NCBI GenBank assembly: GCA_016720425.1
Contig: JADKKQ010000001.1
Span: 248,001-312,000 of the forward strand
Direction: 5' to 3'
From: Betaproteobacteria bacterium
GTDB lineage: Bacteria; Pseudomonadota; Gammaproteobacteria; Burkholderiales; Casimicrobiaceae
DNA: 64,000 nt
This document shows, one piece after another, positions 1 to 8,058 of this stretch. The notes beneath the pieces are model-generated. The model saw only the letters and a list, made by a program, of their open reading frames with translations. It was not told the origin of the DNA and made no database searches. A program made the translations under genes and the position numbers. How positions within the stretch are numbered: position 1 is the first letter of the stretch; every line of letters starts with the position of its first letter.

Positions 1-65
1 GTGATCATGGCGGCGACGCCGGCGAAGACGGTCTTTTCGGTGCGGCTGTGCAGGTCGTAGTTCAT
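1..65 (-). CDS. 5' end of a gene leaving the window (hypothetical)
   Basis: Only the first 21 codons are present. The protein begins MNYDLHSRTEKTV and continues into a hydrophobic Ala/Val/Met stretch, so it could be a small membrane protein. The ATG at 65 has an AAGGAG ribosome site 5 nt upstream, which makes the start convincing. It diverges from trpG; no family is recognisable from so short a piece. Confidence 0.55.
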   Translation of the reverse strand, partial: MNYDLHSRTEKTVFAGVAAMI

Positions 66-279
66 GTCCACTCCTTGGCGTTGTACGGCCGGCGTCCGGG
101 GCTTGCGTGCCGACGGGTCCTGCCACGGATTCGACTCTAGGCAGGCGCACCCGAGGGCTCAAGCCGTTTGCGACGAAACCGGGAATTCGCGGGACGGACG
201 GGCGAGGGACGGCGCGAACTTCAAGGTGCTCGACAGCACGGGCGTCGGGCACGGCTTCTCCAGCGGGCTGCCGGGGCGG

Positions 280-416
280 TACAATCGCTGCCTATGCCGT
301 TGCGCCCGACACCTTCGCATCTTTTCTCTGCCCGCCGCTGGCGGCGCTAGCCCGCCACGACCGACCCTCCTGTTCCGTGCCCGCAGCCCCTGCGGGCGAT
401 CGCCGAGCGACGGAAC
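280..416 (+). promoter_or_regulatory. Possible trpG promoter and structured leader
   Basis: The gap 66-484 holds no convincing gene. A TACAAT hexamer (280-285) resembles a -10 box, although no good -35 is visible. It is followed by an 18-codon open frame (294-350) ending in RRWRR with one Trp codon. A nested stem-loop lies at 372-416: an outer 7-bp stem GTTCCGT/ACGGAAC encloses an 8-bp hairpin GCCCGCAG/CTGCGGGC. The arrangement recalls a trp attenuator, but a single Trp codon and no U-run make that uncertain. Confidence 0.25.
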
Positions 417-484
417 TTCTCCCGGGCAATCCGACGAAGCTGCGCCAATCCGTTCCGGGACCGAATGCGCTGCCGGAGTGCAAG

Positions 485-1069
485 ATGCTGCTGATGATCG
501 ACAATTACGACAGCTTCACCTGGAACCTCGTCCAGTACTTCGGCGAGCTGGGTGCGGACGTCCACGTCCACCGCAACGACGCGATCACGCTGGAGCAGAT
601 CGAGGCCTGGCAGCCGGAACGGATCGTCATCTCGCCGGGCCCGTGCACGCCGCGCGAGGCGGGGATCTCGGTGCCGGTGATCGAGCGCTTCGCCGGACGG
701 ATCCCGCTGCTCGGCGTCTGCCTCGGGCACCAGGCGATCGGGCAGGCGTTCGGCGGCAACGTCGTGCGCGCGCAGCGCGTGATGCACGGCAAGGTCTCCG
801 CGGTGACGCACGACGGCCGCGGCGTGTTCACCGGCCTGCCCTCGCCGCTTGCCGTCACCCGCTACCACTCGCTGGCCATCGAGCGGGCGACGCTGCCGGC
901 CGGTCTCGAGATCACCGCCACCGCCGAGGACGGCGAGATCATGGGCGTGCGGCACCGGAGCCTGCCGGTCGAGGGCGTGCAATTCCATCCCGAGGCCTTC
1001 CTCACCGAGCACGGGCACGCGCTGCTGCGCAACTTTCTCCATCCGCCGACACAAGGAAGCACGCCATGA
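485..1069 (+). CDS. trpG: Anthranilate synthase glutamine amidotransferase subunit
   Basis: This subunit supplies ammonia from glutamine to TrpE in the first step of tryptophan synthesis; in many bacteria it also serves PabB for folate. It has a class I amidotransferase fold: N-terminal MIDNYDSF, nucleophile Cys79 in GVCLGHQ, and the His/Glu pair in QFHPE near the C-terminus. The 194 aa length is typical. ATG 485 was chosen because GGAG lies 6 nt upstream and translation from earlier in-frame codons shows no family sequence. Its stop overlaps the trpD start (ATGA), implying translational coupling. trpE, often adjacent in related bacteria, is not in the preceding 480 bp. Confidence 0.95.
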   Translation: MLLMIDNYDSFTWNLVQYFGELGADVHVHRNDAITLEQIEAWQPERIVISPGPCTPREAGISVPVIERFAGRIPLLGVCLGHQAIGQAFGGNVVRAQRVMHGKVSAVTHDGRGVFTGLPSPLAVTRYHSLAIERATLPAGLEITATAEDGEIMGVRHRSLPVEGVQFHPEAFLTEHGHALLRNFLHPPTQGSTP

Positions 1070-2106
1070 CCATCAACGTCCAGGAAGCGCTGCAGCGCAC
1101 GATCGAGCACCGGGAGATCTTTCCCGACGAGATGCTGTCGCTGATGCGCCGGATCATGAGCGGCGAGGTGTCGCCGGTGATGATCGCGGCGCTGACCGTG
1201 GGCCTGCGGGTCAAGAAGGAGACCGTCGGCGAGATCGCCGCCGCCGCGCAGGTGATGCGCGAGTTCGCGACCCGGGTCGAGGTTCCCCCGGGTCCGCCGC
1301 TGCTCGACATCGTCGGCACCGGCGGCGACGCGGCGCACACCTTCAACATCTCGACCGCGTCGATGTTCGTCGCGGCGGCGGCCGGCGCGCGCGTCGCCAA
1401 GCACGGCGGGCGCTCGGTGTCGTCGAAGTCGGGCAGCGCCGACGTGCTGGAGTCGCTGGGCGCCAACATCATGCTGACCCCGGCGCAGGTCGCCGCGTGC
1501 ATCGCGGAGACGGGGATCGGCTTCATGTTCGCGCCGAACCACCACAGCGCGATGAAGCACGCCGCGCCGGTGCGGAAGGAGCTCGGCGTGCGCACGATCT
1601 TCAACATCCTCGGGCCGCTGACCAATCCCGCCGGCGCGCCGAACCAGCTGCTGGGCGTGTTCCACCCCGACCTGGTCGGCATCCTGGTCCGCGTGCTGCA
1701 GCGGCTGGGCAGCAGGCACGCGATCGTCGTCTACGGCAAGGACGGCATGGACGAGGTGTCGCTCGGCGCGGCGACGATGGTCGGCGAGCTGAAGGACGGC
1801 GAGGTCCGGGAGTACGAGATCCATCCCGAGGACTTCGGCCTGCGGATGATCAGCAACCGCGGCCTCAAGGTCGCCGATGCCGCCGAGTCGAAGGAGATGC
1901 TGCTGGAGGCGCTCGCCGACGTCGAGGGGACGCCGCGCGAGATCGTCGTGCTCAACGCCGGCGCGGCGCTGTACGCCGCCGACGTCGCGAGCTCGATCGC
2001 CGAGGGCATCGAGCGCGCGCGCGAGGCGATCGCCTCGGGGGCGGCGAAGCAGAAGCTCGACGCCTTCGTCGCGGCCACGCAGCGACTGGGCGCGGGCGGG
2101 CAATAG
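1066..2106 (+). CDS. trpD: Anthranilate phosphoribosyltransferase
   Basis: This enzyme transfers phosphoribose from PRPP to anthranilate, the second committed step of tryptophan synthesis. At 346 aa it is normal for the family. Visible signatures are GTGGDAAHTFNIST (PRPP loop), KHGGRSVSSKSGSAD (anthranilate/PRPP site) and the conserved block HAAPVRKELGVRTIFNILGP. The start overlaps the trpG stop by 4 nt. The next tryptophan gene, trpC, is displaced 3.8 kb downstream by three unrelated genes on the same strand. Confidence 0.96.
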   Translation: MTINVQEALQRTIEHREIFPDEMLSLMRRIMSGEVSPVMIAALTVGLRVKKETVGEIAAAAQVMREFATRVEVPPGPPLLDIVGTGGDAAHTFNISTASMFVAAAAGARVAKHGGRSVSSKSGSADVLESLGANIMLTPAQVAACIAETGIGFMFAPNHHSAMKHAAPVRKELGVRTIFNILGPLTNPAGAPNQLLGVFHPDLVGILVRVLQRLGSRHAIVVYGKDGMDEVSLGAATMVGELKDGEVREYEIHPEDFGLRMISNRGLKVADAAESKEMLLEALADVEGTPREIVVLNAGAALYAADVASSIAEGIERAREAIASGAAKQKLDAFVAATQRLGAGGQ

Positions 2107-2177
2107 GCAGCGCCACCGCCGTGGCGAACGCCGCGCACCGGGGAACCGGGCACGTGCTCGCGCGGAGGGAGTGAAGC

Positions 2178-3821
2178 GTGCAGCGAACGGGGCGGAAGGC
2201 GACGGCGGGGCTGCGCTGGGCCGTCTTCGCGATGGTCGTCGTGCTCGTCGTCGTCACGCTGCACGCGCGCGGCTGGCCGGGCGGTTTCCTCAGCGACGAC
2301 TTCTCGCACCTCGACTGGATCCACCGGGCCGACCTCGAGCACGGGCTCGGCGAGTGGACGCTGCAGCGGTTCTGGCAACCGCTCGCCTCCGGCAATTTCG
2401 CCTGGCGCCCGCTCGCGTTCGCCTCCTACGTGCTGGACTGGCGGCTGTTCGGCACCACCGCGGCAGGTTGGCAGGCGACCAACCTCGCGTTGCATCTCGC
2501 CAACGTCGCCCTCGTCGGCGGCCTGGCGTGGAAGTGGCTGCCCCAGGCCACGGCGTCGCGCGCGGCTGCGGCAGCGATCTCCGCCGCCGTGCTCGCCGCG
2601 TTCCCGTTCGCGGGCGAGGTGACGTTCTGGCTCGTCGGCCGCTTCGACCTCCTCGCGGCGCTGTTCGCGCTGTCGTTCCTGGCGACGTTTCGCAGCGGGC
2701 ATGTCGGCGCGGGCCCGTGGCGGCAATCGCTGCGCGTCGCGTCGCTGATCGGCGCCCTGCTGGCCAAGGAGAGCGCGATGCCGCTGCCGTTCGTCGCGCT
2801 GCCGATCGCTGCGGCGCTGGCCGCCTCCGGCGCGGACGTTCCTGCCACCGGGGGCGCGCTGCGCTCCGTGAAATTTGCCGTGCGCGAACTCCTGCCGGCA
2901 TGGATCGCGTTTGCGGGCTACGCGCTGGCGCGCCAGCTGCTGTTCGGGACCCCGCTCAAGGTCTACCCGGCGTCGACGTTTCCGCACAGCCTCGGCGAGC
3001 TGCTCGACCGGATCGCGCCGCTCGCGGCGGTCGCCACCCGGCAGCCGGGCGAATACGGCGCCCCGTGGGCGGTCGCGCTCGCCCTGTCGCTCGCCTTGGT
3101 CACCGCGCTGGTCGTGGCCGACGTCGTTCGCCGCCGCCCATCCAGCGCACCGCTGGCCGCCGCGCTCCTGGTCGCGGCGGTGGCCTACACCATCGCCCCC
3201 GCAACGTCGATTCCGGTCGCTTCGCCGCTTGGCGACGGGGCCCGCAGCTTCTACCTGCCCTGGCTTTTCGTCGCCCTGGCCGGAGGGATGGCGCTCGCGC
3301 CGGGCGGTGCGCGCCGCGCGCTCGGCGCGGGGCTCGTCGTGCTGTTGCTCTTCGGGCAGCAGGGGAGCTTGCGCCAGTGGCACGAGGCCGCGGCGACCCT
3401 GCGCCAGGTGCAGGCAGCCGTGCCCGGGCTCGCGCGGCACGTCGGTCCCGACGGCTATGCGCTGATCCTGCTCCCGGACCAGATCGGGGTGGCGGTGTTC
3501 GTCCGCAACGCGCAGGGCGGGGTGGTCTCGCGGCCCACGCAGGCCGACGATCACCTCGACCGCGTGGCGGGCGCGACGTGGGGAGACCTGCCCACGTGGG
3601 AACGCCGGTTCACCGGCGACGAACCCTGGGCGCCCAAAGCCGACAGGCCGTTTGCCGTGGCAGGCTTTCGTGGTGTTTACTGCTGGAACCCGGCGACGGC
3701 CACGCTGGTGGCGATCGACGCCGGAGGCGCGATCGCCGACCGCGGCGCCTGGAGGGACGCGCTGCGCGGCAATGCGCTGCGCCTGGGCTGCCTGCCGGGA
3801 ACGGCCGGTTCCGCCGAATGA
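2178..3821 (+). CDS. Polytopic membrane protein, probable GT-C type glycosyltransferase
   Basis: This 547-aa protein has about eleven hydrophobic segments spread along its length. An early loop reads FLSDDFSHLDWI, placing acidic residues just after the first membrane segment as in lipid-linked-sugar glycosyltransferases of the GT-C fold (ArnT/PMT-like). The exact family is not certain. The GTG start at 2178 is preceded by GGAGGGAG with about 6 nt spacing. It lies 71 nt after trpD and leads into GtrA and an FAD oxidoreductase on the same strand. The neighbours suggest a role in moving or attaching polyprenyl-linked sugars at the cell surface; donor and acceptor are unknown. Confidence 0.7.
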   Translation: MQRTGRKATAGLRWAVFAMVVVLVVVTLHARGWPGGFLSDDFSHLDWIHRADLEHGLGEWTLQRFWQPLASGNFAWRPLAFASYVLDWRLFGTTAAGWQATNLALHLANVALVGGLAWKWLPQATASRAAAAAISAAVLAAFPFAGEVTFWLVGRFDLLAALFALSFLATFRSGHVGAGPWRQSLRVASLIGALLAKESAMPLPFVALPIAAALAASGADVPATGGALRSVKFAVRELLPAWIAFAGYALARQLLFGTPLKVYPASTFPHSLGELLDRIAPLAAVATRQPGEYGAPWAVALALSLALVTALVVADVVRRRPSSAPLAAALLVAAVAYTIAPATSIPVASPLGDGARSFYLPWLFVALAGGMALAPGGARRALGAGLVVLLLFGQQGSLRQWHEAAATLRQVQAAVPGLARHVGPDGYALILLPDQIGVAVFVRNAQGGVVSRPTQADDHLDRVAGATWGDLPTWERRFTGDEPWAPKADRPFAVAGFRGVYCWNPATATLVAIDAGGAIADRGAWRDALRGNALRLGCLPGTAGSAE

Positions 3822-3882
3822 GCGCGGACATCGCGTGCACGCAACCCGGCCGATCGCGGCATCGACTGCAGGACGGCTGTCC

Positions 3883-4305
3883 GTGATCGCGACGCGCGCC
3901 GTGCTGCGCGAAGGATTGGCGTATGGAGTCGCCAGCGCACTCTCGCTCGGCGTCGACCTGGGCGTGCTCTTTGCGCTGGTCCGCGTCGGTGTGCCGGCCG
4001 CACCGGCGAGCGCGATCGGCTATGCGGCTGGCCTCGTGATCCACTATCTGCTCGCGATTCGACTGGTGTTCGCCCATCGGCGCTTCCGGTCGACCGTCGG
4101 CTTCGAGCTCGGGCTCTATGCGGCCACCGGCGTCGCGGGCCTGCTGATGACGGTCGCGATCGTCGCCGCCGGCCAGCGGCTCGGTTTCTCGCTCGCGTTC
4201 GCCAAGGGCGTCGCGGTGCTGGCGTCCTTCGTCGTCGTCTACCTCGTGCGGCGCGCGCTGATGTTCTCGGCGCCGCGCAAGCGCCCCGGACGCGGCGATG
4301 GCTGA
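3883..4305 (+). CDS. GtrA-family membrane protein
   Basis: This small integral membrane protein (140 aa) has four predicted helices in the spacing of the GtrA family. It contains the family-like segment AIGYAAGLVIHYLLAIRLVF and a basic tail. GtrA proteins are thought to help flip bactoprenol-linked sugars, or to act with a GtrB-type transferase in O-antigen or teichoic acid glycosylation. GTG 3883 is preferred (AGGACG upstream, family-typical length); GTG 3835 would add 16 residues. Its end overlaps the next gene by 8 nt. No GtrB-like GT2 gene is adjacent. Confidence 0.75.
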   Translation: MIATRAVLREGLAYGVASALSLGVDLGVLFALVRVGVPAAPASAIGYAAGLVIHYLLAIRLVFAHRRFRSTVGFELGLYAATGVAGLLMTVAIVAAGQRLGFSLAFAKGVAVLASFVVVYLVRRALMFSAPRKRPGRGDG

Positions 4306-5920
4306 GCCGCGCGTCGTCATCGTCGGCGCCGGGCCCGCCGGTCTCACCGCCGCGCTCGAACTCGTGCGTGCGGGACGGCCGCCGATCGTGCTCGACCTGG
4401 AGACGCAGGTCGGCGGCATCTCGCGCACCATCGTGCACGGCGGCAACCGGATGGACCTCGGCGGCCACCGCTTCTTCTCGAAGTCGGATTGGGTGATGGA
4501 CTGGTGGCGCGAGATCCTGCCCGTCGAGTCGATGCCGGGCGACGCGCCGACCCGGATCGCCTACCGGAACCAGTCGCGCGAACTCGCCGCGGCGAGTCGC
4601 AGCGATTCTCCAGGTTCCGACCGCGTGATGCTCGTCCGGCCCCGCGTCTCCCGCATCTACTACCTGCGCAAGTTCTTCGACTATCCGATCCGGCTGAGCC
4701 CCGCGACGCTGGCCAATCTCGGCCTCGGCCGGACCGCCGCGATCGGCGCGAGCTACCTGCGCAGCCAGGTGTTTCCCCGCGCGCACGAGCGCACGCTGGA
4801 GGACTTTCTCGTCAACCGGTTCGGGCAGCGCCTCTACCGGACGTTCTTCAAGGACTACACCGAAAAGGTCTGGGGCGTGCCCTGCACCGAGATCTCGGCC
4901 GAGTGGGGCGCGCAGCGGATCAAGGGGCTGTCGATCGGCCGCGCGGTCGTGCACGCCGTCCGCAGCGCATTGCGGCGTGGCGAGGGGGGCACCGCGCAGA
5001 AGGCGACCGAGACCAGCCTGATCGAGCGCTTCCTGTATCCCAAGCTCGGCCCGGGCCAGCTGTGGGAAGTCGTCGCCGAGCGCATACGGGCCGGCGGCGG
5101 CGAGATTCGTCTGGGCCAGAGGGTCACGGGCATCCAGCGCGACGAGCGCACGGTGCGCGCCGTCGAGGTGCGCGACCGCGAGGGTGGCACGTACCGGATC
5201 GACGCCACGCACCTGATCTCGACGATGCCCATCGGCGAGCTCGTCCGCGCGCTGGCGCCCGCTGCGCCCGCCGAGGTGCGCGCCGTCGCCGACGGGCTGC
5301 CCTACCGCGACTTCATGACGGCGGGGCTGCTGGTGCCCCGCATGACGCCGCCCCCCGGCACGCCGGCCGACGCGCAGACCGGGATGCCTCCGGACAACTG
5401 GATCTACGTCCAGGAACCCGAGGTGCGCATGGGCCGCATCCAGATCTTCAACAACTGGAGCCCGGCGATGGTCGCGTCGAGCCCGAAGATCTTTCTCGGA
5501 CTCGAGTACTTCTGCCAGGACACCGACGACCTGTGGTCGATGCCGGATGACCGCTTCCTCTCGTTCGCGGCGCGCGAGCTGGAGACGATCGGGCTGGCGC
5601 GCGCGGCCGACGTCGAGGACGGCGTGGTCGTGCGCGTGCCCAAGGCCTACCCCGCGTACTTCGGCAGCTACGAGCGGCTCGACACCGTCAGGCGCTTCGC
5701 GGCGACGCTCTCCAATCTCTGGCTCGTCGGCCGCAACGGCATGCACCGCTATAATAACCAGGACCACTCGATGGTCAGCGCACGGATGGCGGTGCAGTGC
5801 ATCCTCGATCCCTCGCGCGACCGCGAGGCGATCTGGCAGGTCAACCTCGAGCAGGACTACCACGAGGAAGACGCCGCCGGAGGTGGTGACGCCGCACGCC
5901 GTGACTCCGGCAACCCTTGA
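4298..5920 (+). CDS. FAD/NAD(P)-dependent oxidoreductase (protoporphyrinogen oxidase/UDP-galactopyranose mutase-like)
   Basis: This 540-aa flavoprotein has an N-terminal dinucleotide-binding motif VVIVGAGPAGLTAALEL, followed by VGGISRTI and GGHRFFSKSD, which are typical of the COG1232 amine-oxidase/UGM-like group. A conserved C-terminal FAD contact occurs around LVGRNGMHRYNNQDHSM. Members sit in cell-surface polysaccharide loci, where the substrate is usually unassigned. It overlaps gtrA by 8 nt, so the three membrane/glycan genes look like one cassette. The product is likely cytoplasmic since no signal peptide is seen. A biosynthetic role on a sugar or lipid is inferred from context only. 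Confidence 0.8.
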   Translation: MAEPRVVIVGAGPAGLTAALELVRAGRPPIVLDLETQVGGISRTIVHGGNRMDLGGHRFFSKSDWVMDWWREILPVESMPGDAPTRIAYRNQSRELAAASRSDSPGSDRVMLVRPRVSRIYYLRKFFDYPIRLSPATLANLGLGRTAAIGASYLRSQVFPRAHERTLEDFLVNRFGQRLYRTFFKDYTEKVWGVPCTEISAEWGAQRIKGLSIGRAVVHAVRSALRRGEGGTAQKATETSLIERFLYPKLGPGQLWEVVAERIRAGGGEIRLGQRVTGIQRDERTVRAVEVRDREGGTYRIDATHLISTMPIGELVRALAPAAPAEVRAVADGLPYRDFMTAGLLVPRMTPPPGTPADAQTGMPPDNWIYVQEPEVRMGRIQIFNNWSPAMVASSPKIFLGLEYFCQDTDDLWSMPDDRFLSFAARELETIGLARAADVEDGVVVRVPKAYPAYFGSYERLDTVRRFAATLSNLWLVGRNGMHRYNNQDHSMVSARMAVQCILDPSRDREAIWQVNLEQDYHEEDAAGGGDAARRDSGNP

Positions 5921-5930
5921 CGCGCCCCCC

Positions 5931-6725
5931 TTGAACCCGACCGACATACTGAGCCGCATCCTCGCCACCAAGGTCGACGAAGTCGCCGCCGCAAGGCAGC
6001 TGCGATCGGGTGCTGAGGTCCTGGCCGCGGCGCGGGCGGCGGGTCCGGTCCGCGATTTCGAGGCGGCGCTGCGCGCGAAGATCGCCGCCGGGCGCTCCGC
6101 GGTGATCGCCGAGATCAAGAAGGCGAGCCCGAGCAAGGGGGTGCTGCGGCCGATCTTCGATCCGCGGGCAATCGCCCTGCGCTACGAGGCGGGCGGCGCC
6201 GCCTGCCTGTCGGTGCTGACCGACCGCCCGTACTTCCAGGGGGCGCCCGAGTACCTGACCGCGGCGCGCGACGCCGTCGCGCTGCCGGCGCTGCGCAAGG
6301 ACTTCATCGTCGACGAGTACCAGATCGCCGAGGCCCGCGCCTGGGGCGCCGACGCGATCCTGTTGATCGTTGCCGCACTCGACGACGCGCGGCTGGCCGC
6401 GTTCGAGGCCTGCGCCCGCGACCTCGGGATGGCGGTGCTGGTCGAGGTGCACGACGGCGCCGAGCTCGACCGCGCGCTGAAGCTCGCCACACCGCTCATC
6501 GGCGTCAACAACCGCAATCTGCGCACGTTCGACGTATCGCTGGCGAACACGCTCGAGCTGCTGCCGCGGGTTCCGCCGGACCGGCTGGTGGTGACCGAGA
6601 GCGGCATCCTCGCGCCGGCCGACGTGGCGACGATGCGCGCGCACGGCGTGCACGCGTTCCTGGTCGGCGAGGCGTTCATGCGCGCCGCCGATCCGGGGCA
6701 GGCGCTGGCCGCGCTGTTCCGCTGA
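5931..6725 (+). CDS. trpC: Indole-3-glycerol phosphate synthase
   Basis: This enzyme closes the indole ring from CdRP. It is a single-domain TrpC with a (beta/alpha)8 barrel and no TrpF fusion. Conserved pieces are FIAEIKKASPSKG (present as VIAEIKKASPSKG), LRKDFIVDEYQI, IGVNNRNLRTF and VTESGI. The start is uncertain: TTG 5931 gives the usual 264 aa (NPTDILSRIL), while in-frame GTGs at 5883, 5886 and 5901 would extend into the preceding gene, and none has ideal Shine-Dalgarno spacing. It is the last gene of the split trp cluster; a GC-rich inverted repeat follows at about 6728-6744. Confidence 0.93.
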   Translation: MNPTDILSRILATKVDEVAAARQLRSGAEVLAAARAAGPVRDFEAALRAKIAAGRSAVIAEIKKASPSKGVLRPIFDPRAIALRYEAGGAACLSVLTDRPYFQGAPEYLTAARDAVALPALRKDFIVDEYQIAEARAWGADAILLIVAALDDARLAAFEACARDLGMAVLVEVHDGAELDRALKLATPLIGVNNRNLRTFDVSLANTLELLPRVPPDRLVVTESGILAPADVATMRAHGVHAFLVGEAFMRAADPGQALAALFR

Positions 6726-6753
6726 CGCCGGCCGCCGCCGGCCGCATCGGCGG

Positions 6754-6762
6754 TGCTATGAT
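6754..6762 (+). promoter_or_regulatory. Possible extended -10 promoter of the ABC importer operon
   Basis: TGCTATGAT matches an extended -10 element (TGn-TATAAT-like) 170 nt upstream of the ATPase gene, in an otherwise GC-rich gap (6726-6930). No clear -35 box was found. It is the only AT-leaning hexamer in the gap. Confidence 0.3.
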
Positions 6763-6930
6763 GCCGTGCCGTTTCGGGGCGTGTCCCTCGCGGCGTCGAC
6801 CGCTGTCCTTCGTGCAAGCCCGCCTGATTCCGCGCCCCATGGATTTCGCCCTGTCCCTGCCGCTCCCTGTCGTTCCGCGCCACGACGCGCGTCTCCCTCG
6901 CGGGCCCGGGCCCGATCGGGACGGGCGCTG

Positions 6931-8022
6931 ATGTCGGCGATCGCCGTCGACAACGTCAGCAAGCACTGGACGACCCGGGAGGGTCGCGTGCATGCGGTCG
7001 ACGGCCTGTCCTTCGCGCTCGAGCCCGGCACGCTCAACGTGCTGCTCGGGCCTTCCGGCTGCGGCAAGTCGACGACGCTGCGGCTCATCGCCGGGCTTGA
7101 GCAGGCCGACGGCGGGCGCATCCACATCGCCGGCCGCGACGTCACCGACCTGCCGCCGGCGCAGCGCAACATCGCGATGGTCTTCCAGAGCTACGCGCTG
7201 TTTCCGCACCTGTCGGTCGCCGAGAACATCGTCTTCGGGCTCCGGGTGCGCAGGGTGTCCGCCGCCGACACGGCGACGCGGTTGAAGCGCGTCGCGGAGC
7301 TGCTCGGGCTGGCGCAGCTCCTCGACCGCAAGCCGGGGCAGCTCTCCGGCGGGCAGCAGCAGCGCGTGGCGCTGGGCCGCGCGATCATCGCCGAGGCGCC
7401 GGTCTGCCTGATGGACGAGCCGCTGTCGAACCTCGACGCGCAGCTGCGGCAGGACATGCGCGCGGAGATCCGCAGCCTGCAGCGCGCGCTCGGCATCACC
7501 ATGGTCTACGTTACCCACGACCAGGTCGAGGCGATGTCGATGGCCGATCGCGTGATCCTGCTCAATGCCGGCCGCATCGAGCAGAACGCGACGCCGGTCG
7601 AGCTCTACGAGACGCCGGCCAACACCTTCGTCGCCCGCTTCATCGGCACGCCGCCGATGAACCTGCTGCCGCTGGCCGAGGGCGCCGACGGGGCGGTCAT
7701 CGACGGCAGCAGCGGCCCGGCGGTGGCGCCGATCGACTGCGCCGGGCTGACGCTGGGGCTGCGCCCCGAGCACATCACGCTGCTGCACGGGGAGGGCGTC
7801 CCGGCGATGGTCGCCGCGGTCGAATACCTCGGCGCCGATTCGCTGGTCACCTGTCGGCTCGGCAACGCGACGCTCGCCGCACGGGTCGGCGGCAGCGTGG
7901 GCCTCGCCGCCGGGGATACCGCCTGGCTGTCGTGGGCGGGCTCCGCCCAGCACCTGTTCGAGTCCGACGGCACGCGGCGTGCCGATGCCGAGCGCAATGA
8001 AGCCGCAACGATGTTTGCCTAG
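6931..8022 (+). CDS. ugpC: ABC transporter ATP-binding protein, UgpC/MalK type
   Basis: This is the energising subunit of a CUT1-family importer (363 aa). It has Walker A GPSGCGKST, the Q-loop MVFQSYALFPHLSV, signature LSGGQQQRVALGRA, Walker B VCLMDEPLSNLDAQL and the switch histidine in VYVTHDQVEAM. The C-terminal OB-like regulatory domain (LGLRPEHITLL) is present, as in UgpC and MalK. ATG 6931 begins MSAIAVDNVSKHW and fits the family; upstream sequence in frame is non-homologous. Gene order ATPase-binding protein-permease-permease differs from E. coli ugpBAEC but is common in proteobacteria. Confidence 0.88.
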   Translation: MSAIAVDNVSKHWTTREGRVHAVDGLSFALEPGTLNVLLGPSGCGKSTTLRLIAGLEQADGGRIHIAGRDVTDLPPAQRNIAMVFQSYALFPHLSVAENIVFGLRVRRVSAADTATRLKRVAELLGLAQLLDRKPGQLSGGQQQRVALGRAIIAEAPVCLMDEPLSNLDAQLRQDMRAEIRSLQRALGITMVYVTHDQVEAMSMADRVILLNAGRIEQNATPVELYETPANTFVARFIGTPPMNLLPLAEGADGAVIDGSSGPAVAPIDCAGLTLGLRPEHITLLHGEGVPAMVAAVEYLGADSLVTCRLGNATLAARVGGSVGLAAGDTAWLSWAGSAQHLFESDGTRRADAERNEAATMFA

Positions 8023-8058
8023 ACTTTCCCGTCTGCCGTATTCAACCAGGGAGGATTC

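Noticed and set aside
3818..3886. ATGA overlap with short frame after the GT-C-like gene
   Set aside because: Only 22 codons with no homology; GtrA is in another frame.
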